Below, piece after piece: positions 1 to 8,992 of a DNA stretch of 64,000 bases (the first letter of the stretch is position 1; the number at the start of each line of letters is the position of its first letter). This DNA comes from Lepidostoma basale (taxonomy: Eukaryota > Arthropoda > Insecta > Trichoptera > Lepidostomatidae), in the NCBI GenBank assembly GCA_022606425.2, contig JAHDVF020000517.1, forward strand, positions 124,001 to 188,000, given 5' to 3'. The notes beneath the pieces are model-generated. The model worked only from the letters and a program-made list of their open reading frames with translations, was not told the DNA's origin and ran no database searches. Position numbers and translations under genes: made by a program.

Positions 1-19
1 CTGAATTTCTGTTTCAATT

Positions 20-170
20 TCTTGATGGTAATTATATGTTTCGCCTATAAAAATGATATTTGATAATGCTTTAAAAAAGCGAAACACATGTTTTCGTTTT
101 CTATTCATATTAATTATATACCAAAGGTTTTATATCATTATTCAAAAAATAATAAATATTCTTTCCCTAT
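20..170 (+). repeat. Family D inverted repeat, copy 1
   Basis: This is a member of the most common hairpin repeat in the window. Full units begin with a TAATACGAATGAAAACG-like arm and an AGAAGTTTTATTATATTTTA arm, and fold back through a TTTCGCC...GGCGAAA centre. Here both GTTTCGCC (about 39) and GCGAAAC (about 79) are present, followed by the usual tail of TTCATATTAATTATATA and CAATAAATATTC. The centre reads TTGATAA-T-GCTTT-AAA-AAAGC-GAA. Compared with the family consensus GCCTT/AAGGC, one stem pair has changed on both sides (C-G to T-A), so pairing is kept. No coding capacity. It is unnamed here; it may be a known repeat in a library I cannot search. Confidence 0.6.
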
Positions 171-319
171 TCTTAAACCATTCTTATTGATATTTCATTC
201 ATAACGCTCTCGTTCCCCCCTACATTATCTTCTCATATGGGAATTTGACACTTTATCATAGCGTGTTTTATCACTCACTTATTTTACTTTTTTTTCAAGG
301 CGGTGTGTATATATTATTT

Positions 320-408
320 TACAATCTTGAATTTGAACAGAAATGAGAGCTCATTATGCCTCCAGGATTAGAAACCAAGCGCTCTTCTATACCCTAGACC
401 ACTAACTA
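320..408 (-). mobile_element. SINE2 fragment (tRNA-like head)
   Basis: On the minus strand this matches the head and part of the body of the SINE at 32,581-32,745. It has the A-box-like GTCTAGGG stretch, the middle AAGAGCGCTTGG segment and the ATAATGAGCTC body. The B-box region is degraded. It is 5'- or 3'-truncated and non-coding; its identity rests on similarity to three better copies in this window. Confidence 0.5.
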
Positions 409-559
409 TTTTGATCATCAGCATAGTTCGTATTACTATTGTGTAGCTTGTAAAAATCATAATATAAATAGACAAAAACCCGAATGTCAAGAAAGAGTAC
501 GAGAATATTTTGAATACAAGAGAGCGAGAGATGAACACTTGGATTCTCTCCGAATTTAA

Positions 560-698
560 TTCAGAAAATTCGTAACGCACACGATAAGCATTCCCGAGTA
601 CGTTTCTAGATTATTTTGACTATTGTTGTATGACAGAACTGTAGAAAATAAAAGGAGAAAATTCTTCGGGATTGTTGATTGTGATATTTTTAACGTGT
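560..698. repeat. Direct repeat, left copy (pairs with 1,462-1,603)
   Basis: About 140 bp running from TCAGAAAATTCGTAA to GGGATTGTTGATTGTGA recurs in the same orientation at 1,462-1,603 with scattered substitutions. The two copies flank a family A repeat and a LINE-X 3' fragment. It could be an unidentified repeat family or an old duplication. Short reading frames inside are AT-rich chance frames. Confidence 0.55.
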
Positions 699-714
699 GT
701 ATTAAAAAATGTTT

Positions 715-1135
715 TTTTTGGTTGATAAATTTAAGGCGTTTCTGGAATTCCACAGTGACGAATTATTAAGGAATCAAAACACTGTTCGATGGCTTTACAC
801 CTTCATCATCGGAAGAACGATATAAACTTAATAAATTTAATTTTAGATAAACTTAAGGCGTTAACACTGTGGAATTCCATAATGACAAATTTTTATGAAT
901 TAAAACACTGTTTTTACCACTTGAGTTAATTATTCTCGACATGTTTCGAAGGCTTACACCTTCATCATCAGGAGAACGATATAAACGAGTTTATATCGTT
1001 CTCCCGATGATGAAGGTGTAACGAAACATATCGAGAAAAATAAACTCAAAAATGGAAAAAACAGTGATTTGATTCATAAAAATACGTGAATAAATTTAGT
1101 TTAAAAATTTAAAATAAAGTTTTTATCGTTCTCCT
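715..1135. repeat. Family A inverted repeat with two hammerhead-like motifs
   Basis: The unit contains repeated AAGGCGTTNACANTGTGGAATTCC blocks, AAAACACTGTTTTT blocks, and a central inverted pair, TTCGAAGGCTTACACCTTC followed by GATGATGAAGGTGTAACGAA, separated by a palindromic ATATAAACGAGTTTATAT. The minus-strand half (932-977) keeps a full ribozyme-like fold; the plus half (about 997-1,036) has lost one side of helix II. Degraded relatives lie at about 11,467-11,560, 13,935-14,095, 17,575-17,705 and 45,845-46,000. No protein is encoded. Confidence 0.6.
932..977 (-). ncRNA. Hammerhead-ribozyme-like motif, family A
   Basis: Read on the minus strand: GTTCTC, CTGATGA, T, GAAGG, loop of six, CCTTC, GAA, ACATGT, C, GAGAAT. 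The outer GTTCTC and GAGAAT pair over six positions (one G-U) as helix I. GAAGG/CCTTC is helix II. ACATGT is self-complementary, the form expected of a two-molecule helix III. The base after GU is C, giving the favoured GUC cleavage triplet. Known family: minimal type I hammerheads of Penelope-like elements. One extra T between CTGATGA and helix II departs from the textbook consensus. Activity is inferred, not shown. Confidence 0.55.
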
Positions 1136-1282
1136 AATCATCAATAAAAAGATTTGCATTAAAACTTATTACTGATTACGATTGTACAGTGAACCAAGTT
1201 TTTAAAGGGTAGAAACTCATTACTTTCGTTCATATTTCACGGGTTGCAACTAGTGACTTATATATTTTTAATGTTTTTATTC

Positions 1283-1442
1283 AACTAACTAACCATCACG
1301 CCGTCTCCTCGAAGGGGTAGGCAGAAAGAATGGACTGACACACTTTTCCTTTGCTGACATATTTCTCTCGCTTCCTCAACATTCATACATCGTGTCATGC
1401 ACGCGCGTCGATTTCTCTGACTCCTCACATGGCCGACAGATG
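1283..1442 (-). mobile_element. LINE-X 3' fragment
   Basis: Minus-strand 3' end of the LINE-X retrotransposon, covering the last codons (the CRRACMTRCMNVEEAREI-like region) and the conserved 3' hairpin CCCCTTCGAGGAG, ending in a GGTTAGTTAGTTG-type tail. It is heavily 5'-truncated, as expected of incomplete target-primed reverse transcription. Confidence 0.85.
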
Positions 1443-1461
1443 TATACTTCGATAAGCTCCT

Positions 1462-1603
1462 CATTCAGAAAATTCGTAATTTACAAGATGCGCTTTCCCG
1501 AGTACGTTTCTGGACTTTTTTGATTATTGTTGTACGGCAGTACTGTAGAAAACAAAATAAGAAAATTCTTTTGGGATTGTTGATTGTGAAATTTTTTTAC
1601 GTT
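1462..1603. repeat. Direct repeat, right copy
   Basis: Second copy of the 140 bp segment at 560-698, same orientation, beginning directly after the LINE-X fragment. See that entry. Confidence 0.55.
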
Positions 1604-2164
1604 TATGTTTTTATTTTGTTACGGAAAATTGATCTCTCAACAGTGGACCTTGTTCTCTGATTAAGAATCATTGCTAAGTTTATTTTTATCCGGAGCGAGT
1701 TTAAAGTTCCGCCATCTCACGTTTAATTTAATTTTACTTTCCGGTTGTTGCTCAGCCAATTCAATTATTTATCAGGCCGGTACAAGTGCTATTATGTTGT
1801 GATTTATTGCTGTCATCTCAGGGGAAAGGGTATGTTTAGTTCAGCACAAAAGAAGGCTTTTTCTCGGGACCTTTTCCGTACCACGTCTCGCTTTTGAATG
1901 ATGCCGTATTTCTTAGGGAACCTTATTTTTTCGTTTTAAAAATCGTTGTCCTTTCTACACTTAAGTGTGATAAATAAATCCTGTTTGTCTCCTTATTAAG
2001 GACGATTCCTGTTCTACGGGGTGAAGTATTATCGTTGTAATTTTAATTCGCGCTACGAGGAACCATTTACACGGCCTTTTTTCTCTTCATTACCCTTCAT
2101 TACGCAGGTACCTACCCGAAATTAATAAAATCTTGGAAGCTTTTTTTCTACTACTGAAATTCTC
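1604..2164. other. No recognisable feature
   Basis: AT-rich sequence with no long frame, no repeat that recurs in the window and no RNA gene that I can recognise. Confidence 0.6.
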
Positions 2165-2685
2165 GAATGTTTCAACAATCAAATCAAATCAGTTTATTTT
2201 CCCAAAAGATATTACAACCAAAAAGTATAGTTAAAGGCAACTACTGAGAACAGGTAAAATATAATATATTATATTTTACCTACAGAAGACAAATATAGAC
2301 GTAGAGGACAGAAGGCAAAATACTGAGAACAGGTAAAATATAATATATTATATTTTACAGACAATTTTAGAAGACAAATACTATTGACTTTAGAGAGTTT
2401 CTTGTATTTCGAAAGTCGAACCAGCTCTCATGCGTTTCTGTATAATGTTATAATACCAGGAACGCATGAGAGCTGGTTCGACTTTCGAAATACAAGAAAC
2501 TCTCTAAAGTCAATAGTATTTGTCTTCTGAACGTACTTTTACTAATGTGAAAGACGTCGATCTCCGAAGCGATCATGTTCAGCAGTTTGATTGCTCTCCC
2601 CACCAGAGGCATGTTGGGAGATAAAACAGTCTGTGCTGACGCTGTCGAAGATAACCATCCGGAACATAAAGATTGATCCAAGATG
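2165..2685 (-). mobile_element. Non-LTR retrotransposon 3' end, rearranged (Jockey/CR1-like)
   Basis: The minus-strand frame from about 2,681 to 2,448 encodes a short C-terminal tail with the pattern LVGRAIKLLN..SEIDVFHIS.STFR.QILLTL, shared with the copy at 21,965-22,400. Such conserved tails follow the reverse transcriptase in Jockey/CR1-type elements. The 3' end is at about 2,175, where the minus strand reads AAATAAACTGATTTGATTTG, a short-repeat tail. The 3' part carries two extra events: an inverted duplication (2,369-2,528) and a direct duplication of about 38 bp (2,244-2,282 and 2,321-2,359). No catalytic domain is present. Confidence 0.6.
2369..2528. repeat. 72 bp near-perfect palindrome
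   Basis: Arms 2,369-2,440 and 2,457-2,528 are reverse complements with a single mismatch, around a 16 nt loop. Both arms derive from the coding tail of the retroelement at 2,165-2,685, so one arm is an inverted copy of the other. Such high identity implies a recent event compared with the decay around it. Confidence 0.85.
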
Positions 2686-2689
2686 ACGG

Positions 2690-5215
2690 AATTCTCAAAG
2701 AATCATTTGATAAGTTTCAATAATTCTATTAGTATATAACAATGAAATATAGTACCATATATATTGAAACACCTATAATGTTAATCTTCTCCAATTAAAT
2801 CTAATGATACTCCAATAATCCACGTAATAAATAATGGATGCTAGTGGCGATGTCAGTGCTCGCTCCACACCGCTTCCATGGCCGATGTGGTGACGAATAT
2901 TTTTTCGGCAAACAATTTCTTGCCCCATTCGGCAAACTTTGATTTACATACCCAGGGCTAGGAAACAAATGGCCGACGGCCGTGGATTGTGGATGGGAAA
3001 AATGGCGCCGAATATTGTTTTGGGCGGGAAAATATATGACACCGATTTAAAAGTCATCTCGAGGCCGGCGGCGCCGATGGACGAGCGATAGGAGCCCTTG
3101 CTCGTGGATCCTAAATATCAAGATGCTGACAGCACTGACGCGGGAGAGATCGAGTGGATCTGAAATCGCTCCGATTTGTTTGCTCTTTGAATAGGTTTTC
3201 TTCTTGAATTCCTTCCCTCGCCCCTACTTACCATGAAATATAGATTTATTGTTGTCACGTTTATTTATCGAATATTCGACCACTCTCCTTGAACTTAGCG
3301 TTGTTCACGAAAATTCTTAATGTTCATTAACTTCTCTTGGTAATAAAGATTTGAAAGATTTTTAGAGCATAAACCTACCTTTGTTCTCGAAAATTCTTAA
3401 TGTTCATTAACTTTTGTCGGTAATGGAAATTTGAAGCATAAATTTTTTTTCAGATTTTTATCAACTAGCAGGTAATTTTTTGGGAGTAACAAAGTTTCTC
3501 TTCGCTAGGGAATTAAAGCAATCGGGTTTTTTTTTATGTGCGAGTCGCATTATTATTTACCTTGCTTATGATATACAAGGTTTATATTTCATCAAGTGGA
3601 TTTTTCTGCATTGATTTATTCTTCGAGTATATCTTAAAGTGTTGGGAGCTGGAAGATTATACTAAAGTGGATCAATCAGGAACTTCTCAGCATTTGCTCA
3701 TGTGGAGAGGTAACCACTTAAAACTCTCCAGGAGAAGCCGGCCTGTTGACCGGAATCATCAGGCCTTCCGTTTCACCTGAAGAGTGTTCGGTATTTTGTA
3801 TCCTACTTTGGTTTATTTCACCAATGTCCTACACTAGCCTTACCATGAATGACACTACCTTACGTGCTAGTTCTTTATTAACCATCACCTGGAATATCGC
3901 ACATATCTTTCCCCAGGCTTCTGCAATCGGGGTGGTTATCTAGGGAACAAAACGCTCTATACTTACATCAAATGTTTGATTATCATCGACTTTAAGAGCA
4001 TCGATGAGCTCGTATGGGTTTAGTAGTTTCTGAGGTTATCCACTATATGGAGGTTTTAAAGACGAGTTCACACTATCAGATATCTTTACCCAGTGGTATC
4101 AGTAAAACGATCTGATTACTTGCAAAAATTTTAATCTATCAATTTGGTTTTTGATTTTTCCATTATTTAGTCAATGAAATCGATGCGTGAGGTCAGAAAT
4201 GAATGTTTTTTTTTTTAATAAATAAATACTTAATTTTATATTATTATAGAGTAAAAGTAATCATACATTTAAATCGGTATATTTATATTTTTTATGCAAC
4301 AATGCTATTAATGCTAAAAAACATATAATTGGAAATACAATTTATGATAACTTTCGAAACAATTTATGATCTGATCAATAGAACAAACTGATAAAGGTTG
4401 TGAACTTTTTAACAACTATTTTTACTGTAATATAACTTTTTTTAATAGTGTATTTTTGATTTTTAGTACTTCTATATGTGTGGTAACATTATATTCCATA
4501 CTGGATTATATAGGCAAAAGTTCGTACAGTTTTACCAACGGCTACAGCGGGCCACGTTCTCCTAACACCGCCGTTCTTGCTTATCCCTCGTTGTTTGCCT
4601 CCGTGACATCTAGCCGTTAGACCGGGCGCCTAATAGGCATTCCATAATCAAATTTTGAATATCATGCATCTTGTACGCGCGAGCCGTAGGTACAGTATAA
4701 GGGACACGTAAAGGGAAGTCAAAATATTAATGGTTGTCGGCATACACCCGTACATTCTACAGCGGTGGCGGCAGGGCTTTTCAAGGGGGTGCCGCATGTG
4801 GTGAAAGGGTGCTCTAACTGTGTCAAAAAGGTCAGCAAGAGTGATGACATCCAATCACAACCCTTATGACTAAAATTTCTGGATACCGTATACACGTAAT
4901 GTGTCCGTGAATATTTACGTCTGCTGAGATTTCAAATTTCTTCTTCATATAATATGACATTATTAAGCATGTGCTCATATACTAGGGTTGACAAAAAAAT
5001 TGGTAATTTTTAAAGAAAATATGTTCTTTAGAAGAAAATACGGAAATGAGATGTGTGATAGAATTTAATCAAAGAAATAAATTAGTCGTTAATTGATTGT
5101 GGTTTATAGAAATTATTTTTCTTGAACATTGTAATCACAAAATATAATTTAATTCAATTGTATTAAAATGTGTCCAATATGAGCATGAAATTTCACATTT
5201 TTATAAAGATGAAAT
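2690..5215. other. Single-copy-looking DNA, no gene recognised
   Basis: Mixed AT-rich sequence with a GC-richer patch at about 2,830-3,160 and another at about 4,540-4,860. The longest frames (80, 65 and 68 codons near 3,540-3,940 and 4,650-4,850) have no recognisable domain and look like chance. The stretch 3,250-3,440 holds a short internal direct repeat, GAAAATTCTTAATGTTCATT at about 3,310 and 3,380. Confidence 0.5.
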
Positions 5216-5224
5216 ATATATTAA

Positions 5225-5450
5225 GAACATCTGAGATGAGGGTACAATTACTGGAAAAACTCTCAGAGATCGTGTCCGCAGCGCAGACATAAGAAAAACT
5301 TGCGTAATAAAGGATATCTTTCGCTGGAGTAGATCTAGAAGAAGATACTGGAGGGTATATGTAGCCCGAATGGATGGTGACAGACTCGTAGCGTATACAT
5401 CCGCTTATGAAGTCCCCTCCAGATACCGCCTACTGACAGAAAATATTTTT
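5225..5450 (+). mobile_element. Non-LTR retrotransposon C-terminal fragment (RTE-like)
   Basis: One frame reads TGKTLRDRVRSADIRKTC, then RWSRSRRRYWRVYVARMDGDRL. This matches the zinc-knuckle-less C-terminal region of insect endonuclease/reverse-transcriptase retroelements (pattern RDR.R...IR..C......W...R...W..H..RM). The element at 19,945-20,485 has the same pattern. No catalytic domain; broken at both ends. Confidence 0.55.
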
Positions 5451-5720
5451 TTCTTAATAGAAAAAATCTAATGATTTAGAATAGATTTCCTATCCTAGTA
5501 TGTACATTTATTGTTACAACTTTCCTAGCATTCAATTTTAATTATATCATCACGTTACAATAAGTCACTTACCAATGTTAGCCTAAGATAACTAACAAAC
5601 CTCAATGTTACTAACAATTCCACTTACATGCTATTTTATGTAGATACTATGTAGGCACGATACAGGCCATGCCTAGTGTGACAAGACATTCCATAAACTT
5701 TTTAATCAAATGTAAAAGTA

Positions 5721-5908
5721 ACGTGGCACGATCAAATAAATCAAATATTGAATGTCGGCCATGTGAGGAGTCAGAGAAATCGACGCGCGTGCATGACACG
5801 ATGTATGAATTTTGAGGAAGCGAGAGAAATATGTCAGGAAAGAAAAGTGTGGCAGTCCATTCTTTCTGTCTACCCCTTCGGGGAGACGGCGTAATGGTTA
5901 GTTAGTTC
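5721..5908 (+). mobile_element. LINE-X 3' fragment
   Basis: Starts in the GRPRKTWHDQIN region and runs to the 3' hairpin CCCCTTCGGGG and tail GTTAGTTAG. An extra T in GAATTTTGAGGAAGC shifts the frame. 5'-truncated and inactive. Confidence 0.85.
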
Positions 5909-6247
5909 AAAAGTTAAATAAATAAAATTAAAAACCTTTCGTTGAGAAAAATATACTCGGAAATAAAAAATAAAAATGTTTTCATTCATAAAAAAAATCA
6001 GTAATATGTTTTCATCAACTAACCAGTGGCCGAGCAAGGGCACTAACCCGAAAATGTTTTGAAAGCACTGCCACGAGTGCTCATGAATTGTTTCGACGCC
6101 TGTCTGGATTAGGCGACATTTCAGTGTTTCCTTGAAAATTTCAGTGGGTTAATGCTCTGTAGTTTCTGAACGTGTCGTCTCTCTAGGAATAATGCTTACA
6201 TGGTTACGTTTGTGACATTCTGTCAGATGGTTTATTAATTTTAATAT
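5909..6247. other. No recognisable feature
   Basis: AT-rich spacer between two LINE-X fragments of opposite strand. Nothing recognised. Confidence 0.5.
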
Positions 6248-6455
6248 TTATCAACTAACCAACTAACCATCACGCCGTTTCTCCGAAGGGATAATCAGAA
6301 AGAATGGATGTATTCTTATTTTCTGACACGTCTCTCTCGTTCCTCAACATTCATGCATCATGTCATGCACGTACGTCAGTTTCTCCGATTCCTCACGTGG
6401 CCGACATTTAATATTTTATTGATTTGATCGTGTTACTTTTTTCTCGGTCTTCCCT
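6248..6455 (-). mobile_element. LINE-X 3' fragment
   Basis: Minus-strand copy from a TTAGTTGGTTAGTTG tail through a diverged 3' hairpin to the KTWHDQIN-like region at about 6,440. Several substitutions make it one of the older copies. Confidence 0.8.
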
Positions 6456-6479
6456 TTTTGTTTATTGTAGCATGTATTA

Positions 6480-6755
6480 TTTATAACAAAAATTAAAAAA
6501 TAATTGTATTACTTAATTAATACGATTGAAAAGGTCAGTTTTCTAGAAGTTTTATTATATTTTATGGGAATGATATGTTTCGCCATTCTAAGGCATTATC
6601 AAATGTCTTAGAAAGGCGAAGTCCTTAAAGTCGATAAAACCTTAGAAGAGCGAAACATGTCATTATTATAATAAAACTTCTAAAAAACTGACGTTTTCGT
6701 TAGTATTAATTATTTAATATGGAGTTTTACATAATTGTTTAAGAAACAATAAATA
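6480..6755. repeat. Family D inverted repeat, copy 2
   Basis: Both arms are clear: AATACGATTGAAAAGGTCAG to TTTTATTATATTTTATGGGA on the left, and the complementary AATAAAACTTCT to TTTTCGTTAGTATTAATT on the right. The left half, read on the minus strand, gives TTGATAA-T-GCCTTAGAATGGC-GAAACATAT. Ends with the family tail GTTTAAGAAACAATAAATA. Non-coding. Confidence 0.75.
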
Positions 6756-6774
6756 AATTACATTACTGCTGTAG

Positions 6775-7060
6775 ACTCTAACTCATTTCATCTTCTTCTT
6801 TAACAGACGTTGTCGTCCACTGCTGGACATAGGCCTCCCCCATACTTCTCCATGTTTGACATGTCATATGGGGGGTGATTGGCATTACAACGCCACGCTT
6901 GCCAGACGGGTTGGCGAGGTGTCCTTCCACGTTAGCCTATGCATCAATATTATCCACCGAGGTTATTCACACTCGATCTCTTAACATTTCGCATAGTTTC
7001 CAGGGGAGACCAAAGTCGAGGAGGTGTAGATAGGTACTTGGGATCAGATCAATCCTCCAG
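6775..7060 (-). mobile_element. RTE-type retrotransposon 3' end
   Basis: Contains the widespread insect RTE 3' signature CCACTGCTGGACATAGGCCT on the plus strand (that is, minus-strand element), preceded by TTCTTCTT, the reverse complement of a (GAA)n tail. The remainder follows the usual order (a TCTCCATGT box, then the AACGCCACGCTTGCC region) but is decayed. No intact frame. Confidence 0.65.
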
Positions 7061-7199
7061 CTTAGCATTTATTTGAAAATATTAATTTTAAATATAATTA
7101 ATATTTTTCCCTTTTAATTATCACTCCAGGATTTATGATTTCCTTGGAATTTAAAACGAATCATCCATAGTTCTCATTACATTTCTTGCTAACCGTTTA

Positions 7200-7360
7200 T
7201 TATTTTTGTTTTTTTTTTCTTCTTTTTCTTCTTCTTCTTCTTCTTTCTCTTCTTCTTTGTTAAAGTCGTATGACAGTGAGCTGTATGATGATGTCCTACC
7301 GTCTCTGCATCTCTTCGGCGACCTTCCAGGTTATCTCTTGCTGCTGGGATTTACATTTTT
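7200..7360 (-). mobile_element. Possible RTE 3' tail with (GAA)n microsatellite
   Basis: A TTC-rich run (7,215-7,258) is followed by GCATCTCTTCGGCGACCTTC, which resembles the 3' end plus (GAA)n tail seen in other RTE fragments here. The coding match is too short to assign to a family. It could simply be a microsatellite next to unrelated sequence. Confidence 0.3.
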
Positions 7361-8570
7361 AATTTCTTTTATTGAGATATAAAAAATATCCTTGCTTTAA
7401 AATTTAAATGTATTTTTTATTGTGTAATACTGAGAACATCGTACGTTTTCTGGAAACTTTATTATATTTTCAAATGTTGGTAATATAACCTTTATATTGC
7501 CTTAGCAAAGCAAAATAATTAGGGGTACGTTTTTATCGCTGTTTTTTTTGTCGTCTCAATGAAATATTTTATATTTAATACTAATTCTCGTATTACATTT
7601 CGAATGTATTTTTTTTTTCTGTATTTAGTTTAAGGATAAACCATACCCTAAAGCCCCGTACTTAAATCAATTTCTTTACCAGTACGTTTCCATTCCGACA
7701 TATTAAACTCTCCGTGTTATTTTATTTGCTTTACCCTTGCTTTAAATTTACTGGTGTCTGGCCGGATTTATGTACCGCCTAAAAAAGATTTCGCTTCGGT
7801 GTATGTAAATTCGGGTCGGCATCACCTTTAACCTTGGTTCTTCTGCCGTGTTAGAATCAAGGTCCGGTCGTGCAGGAGAGCTGTTAGCGACAGAATTCAC
7901 GCACCCGGAAAGTGACACACTTAAGAAGTTTTCTAACAAAGCGCGATTCGCCGCCACAGCAATACGAACTTGACTGAAATTCCTAAGAATATATATTAAT
8001 TCGTAAAAAAATTCAAATTATTTCGTAGATGATTGATACTTTTTTGACAAGTGGACTCTGCCGTTGTGAGGGATCGCGGTTTTCTGGGATAAGTTCTTAA
8101 CTCCCGCTGCATACAAAGTGTGCGTGCGATAAAAATTTATCTACCGGGATGAAGGGAAATTTACTGCCTCCAAAGTGAAATATGTTTTCTTTTTATTTCT
8201 TCCCGTTGAAGACTTCACTTGGAGGTGCGTCGTAAACGTTTATTCAACCATAAGCCACAGAACTTTTGTATCGTGTTTTTATGTGCTTAACTATTACGAT
8301 AAAATATTTATCATAAACTTGAAGCATTTATTTATGTGAATTAATATTCTATTTTACTACTTCAGGCACAAAAAATATCATATATATTATATGAATATGG
8401 GGTATATAATGTACCGTTAATGTAAAAACGGCACAATACAAAGTGATATTATAGTACAATATGTAGAAGAAATTCTTAATGCGATTGGTGTAGTATCAAA
8501 CGTAAATGTGTACAATTAAATACAGAACGTACATCTAAATATACGATTATTATATAATGTTTATTTTTTT
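7361..8570. other. No recognisable feature
   Basis: AT-rich DNA with a slightly GC-richer patch at 7,740-8,000. A 69-codon minus-strand frame there has no domain I recognise. No repeat shared with the rest of the window. Confidence 0.5.
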
Positions 8571-8611
8571 TATATACTTTGTATTCAACTCATATTTATT
8601 TTTTAAAAAAA

Positions 8612-8655
8612 TATATCAAACATGTTTCGGACTAACCAGCCCTTCATCAGTGATG
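8612..8655 (-). ncRNA. Hammerhead-ribozyme-like motif, family B left arm
   Basis: On the minus strand: ATCA, CTGATGA, A, GGGCT, GGTT, AGTCC, GAA, ACATGT, T, TGAT. Helix I has four pairs, helix II five (one G-U), helix III is the self-complementary ACATGT. Position 2 of helix I is C here and T in the right arm; both pair with the same G, so the difference is structure-neutral. Confidence 0.55.
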
Positions 8656-8714
8656 ACATGTGTCAAAACTGACCATATTTGTAAATAATTTTATAATATT
8701 TTAAATATTTATAT

Positions 8715-8760
8715 AATATTACTGATGAAGGGCTGGTTAGTCCGAAACATGTTTGATATT
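8715..8760 (+). ncRNA. Hammerhead-ribozyme-like motif, family B right arm
   Basis: AATATTA, CTGATGA, A, GGGCT, GGTT, AGTCC, GAA, ACATGT, T, TGATATT. AATATTA and TGATATT form seven consecutive pairs (one G-U) exactly where helix I of a hammerhead should be. Helix II is five pairs; the six-base helix III is self-complementary, as in dimeric minimal hammerheads. The cleavage position would be the T after ACATGT (GUU, allowed by the NUH rule). One extra A precedes helix II. Best helix I in the window. Confidence 0.6.
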
Positions 8761-8886
8761 TTATTTTTTAAGAAATGTGAGTGTTGTATACAAAGTATAT
8801 AAAAAGTAAACATTAATCATCTACAACACAGTTATGGCGAACATAGAATAAATTCGAAATATATATTTTAGAGTAACGATTTTTTT

Positions 8887-8930
8887 CATTTTACACTGAA
8901 GAAAGACGTCTGTGGCCCAAAACATGCTCT
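8887..8930 (+). repeat. Family E hammerhead-like remnant
   Basis: CACTGAAGA then AAGACGTCTGTGGCCCAAAACATG. CTGAAGA fits CUGANGA; the second box is AAAAC rather than GAAAC. The related copy at 33,330-33,361 has GGG...CCCGAAACATGT but CTAAGGA in the first box. Each is damaged at a different place, implying an intact ancestor. Confidence 0.4.
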
Positions 8931-8992
8931 TGAAAATTGCTACAAATCATCCTGACAACACGATATTTGCACAAAAAAAATATATTACACTA

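Larger units (their letters stand above)
8575..8870. repeat. Family B inverted repeat with two hammerhead-like motifs
   Basis: Outer parts resemble ATACTTTGTATTCAACTC and GTTGTATACAAAGTATATA (inverted). The inner halves carry mirror-image ribozyme-like motifs at 8,612-8,655 (minus) and 8,715-8,760 (plus), about 60 bp apart. Relatives: 16,985-17,215, 34,720-34,855 and, decayed, 48,790-48,945. It encodes no protein. Shared outer words such as CAACAC and TATGGCGAACATAG recur in all copies. Confidence 0.7.

Noticed and set aside
3538..3943. Pair of overlapping frames (80 and 65 codons) as a small gene
   Set aside because: No domain, no splice or codon-bias support, no second copy.
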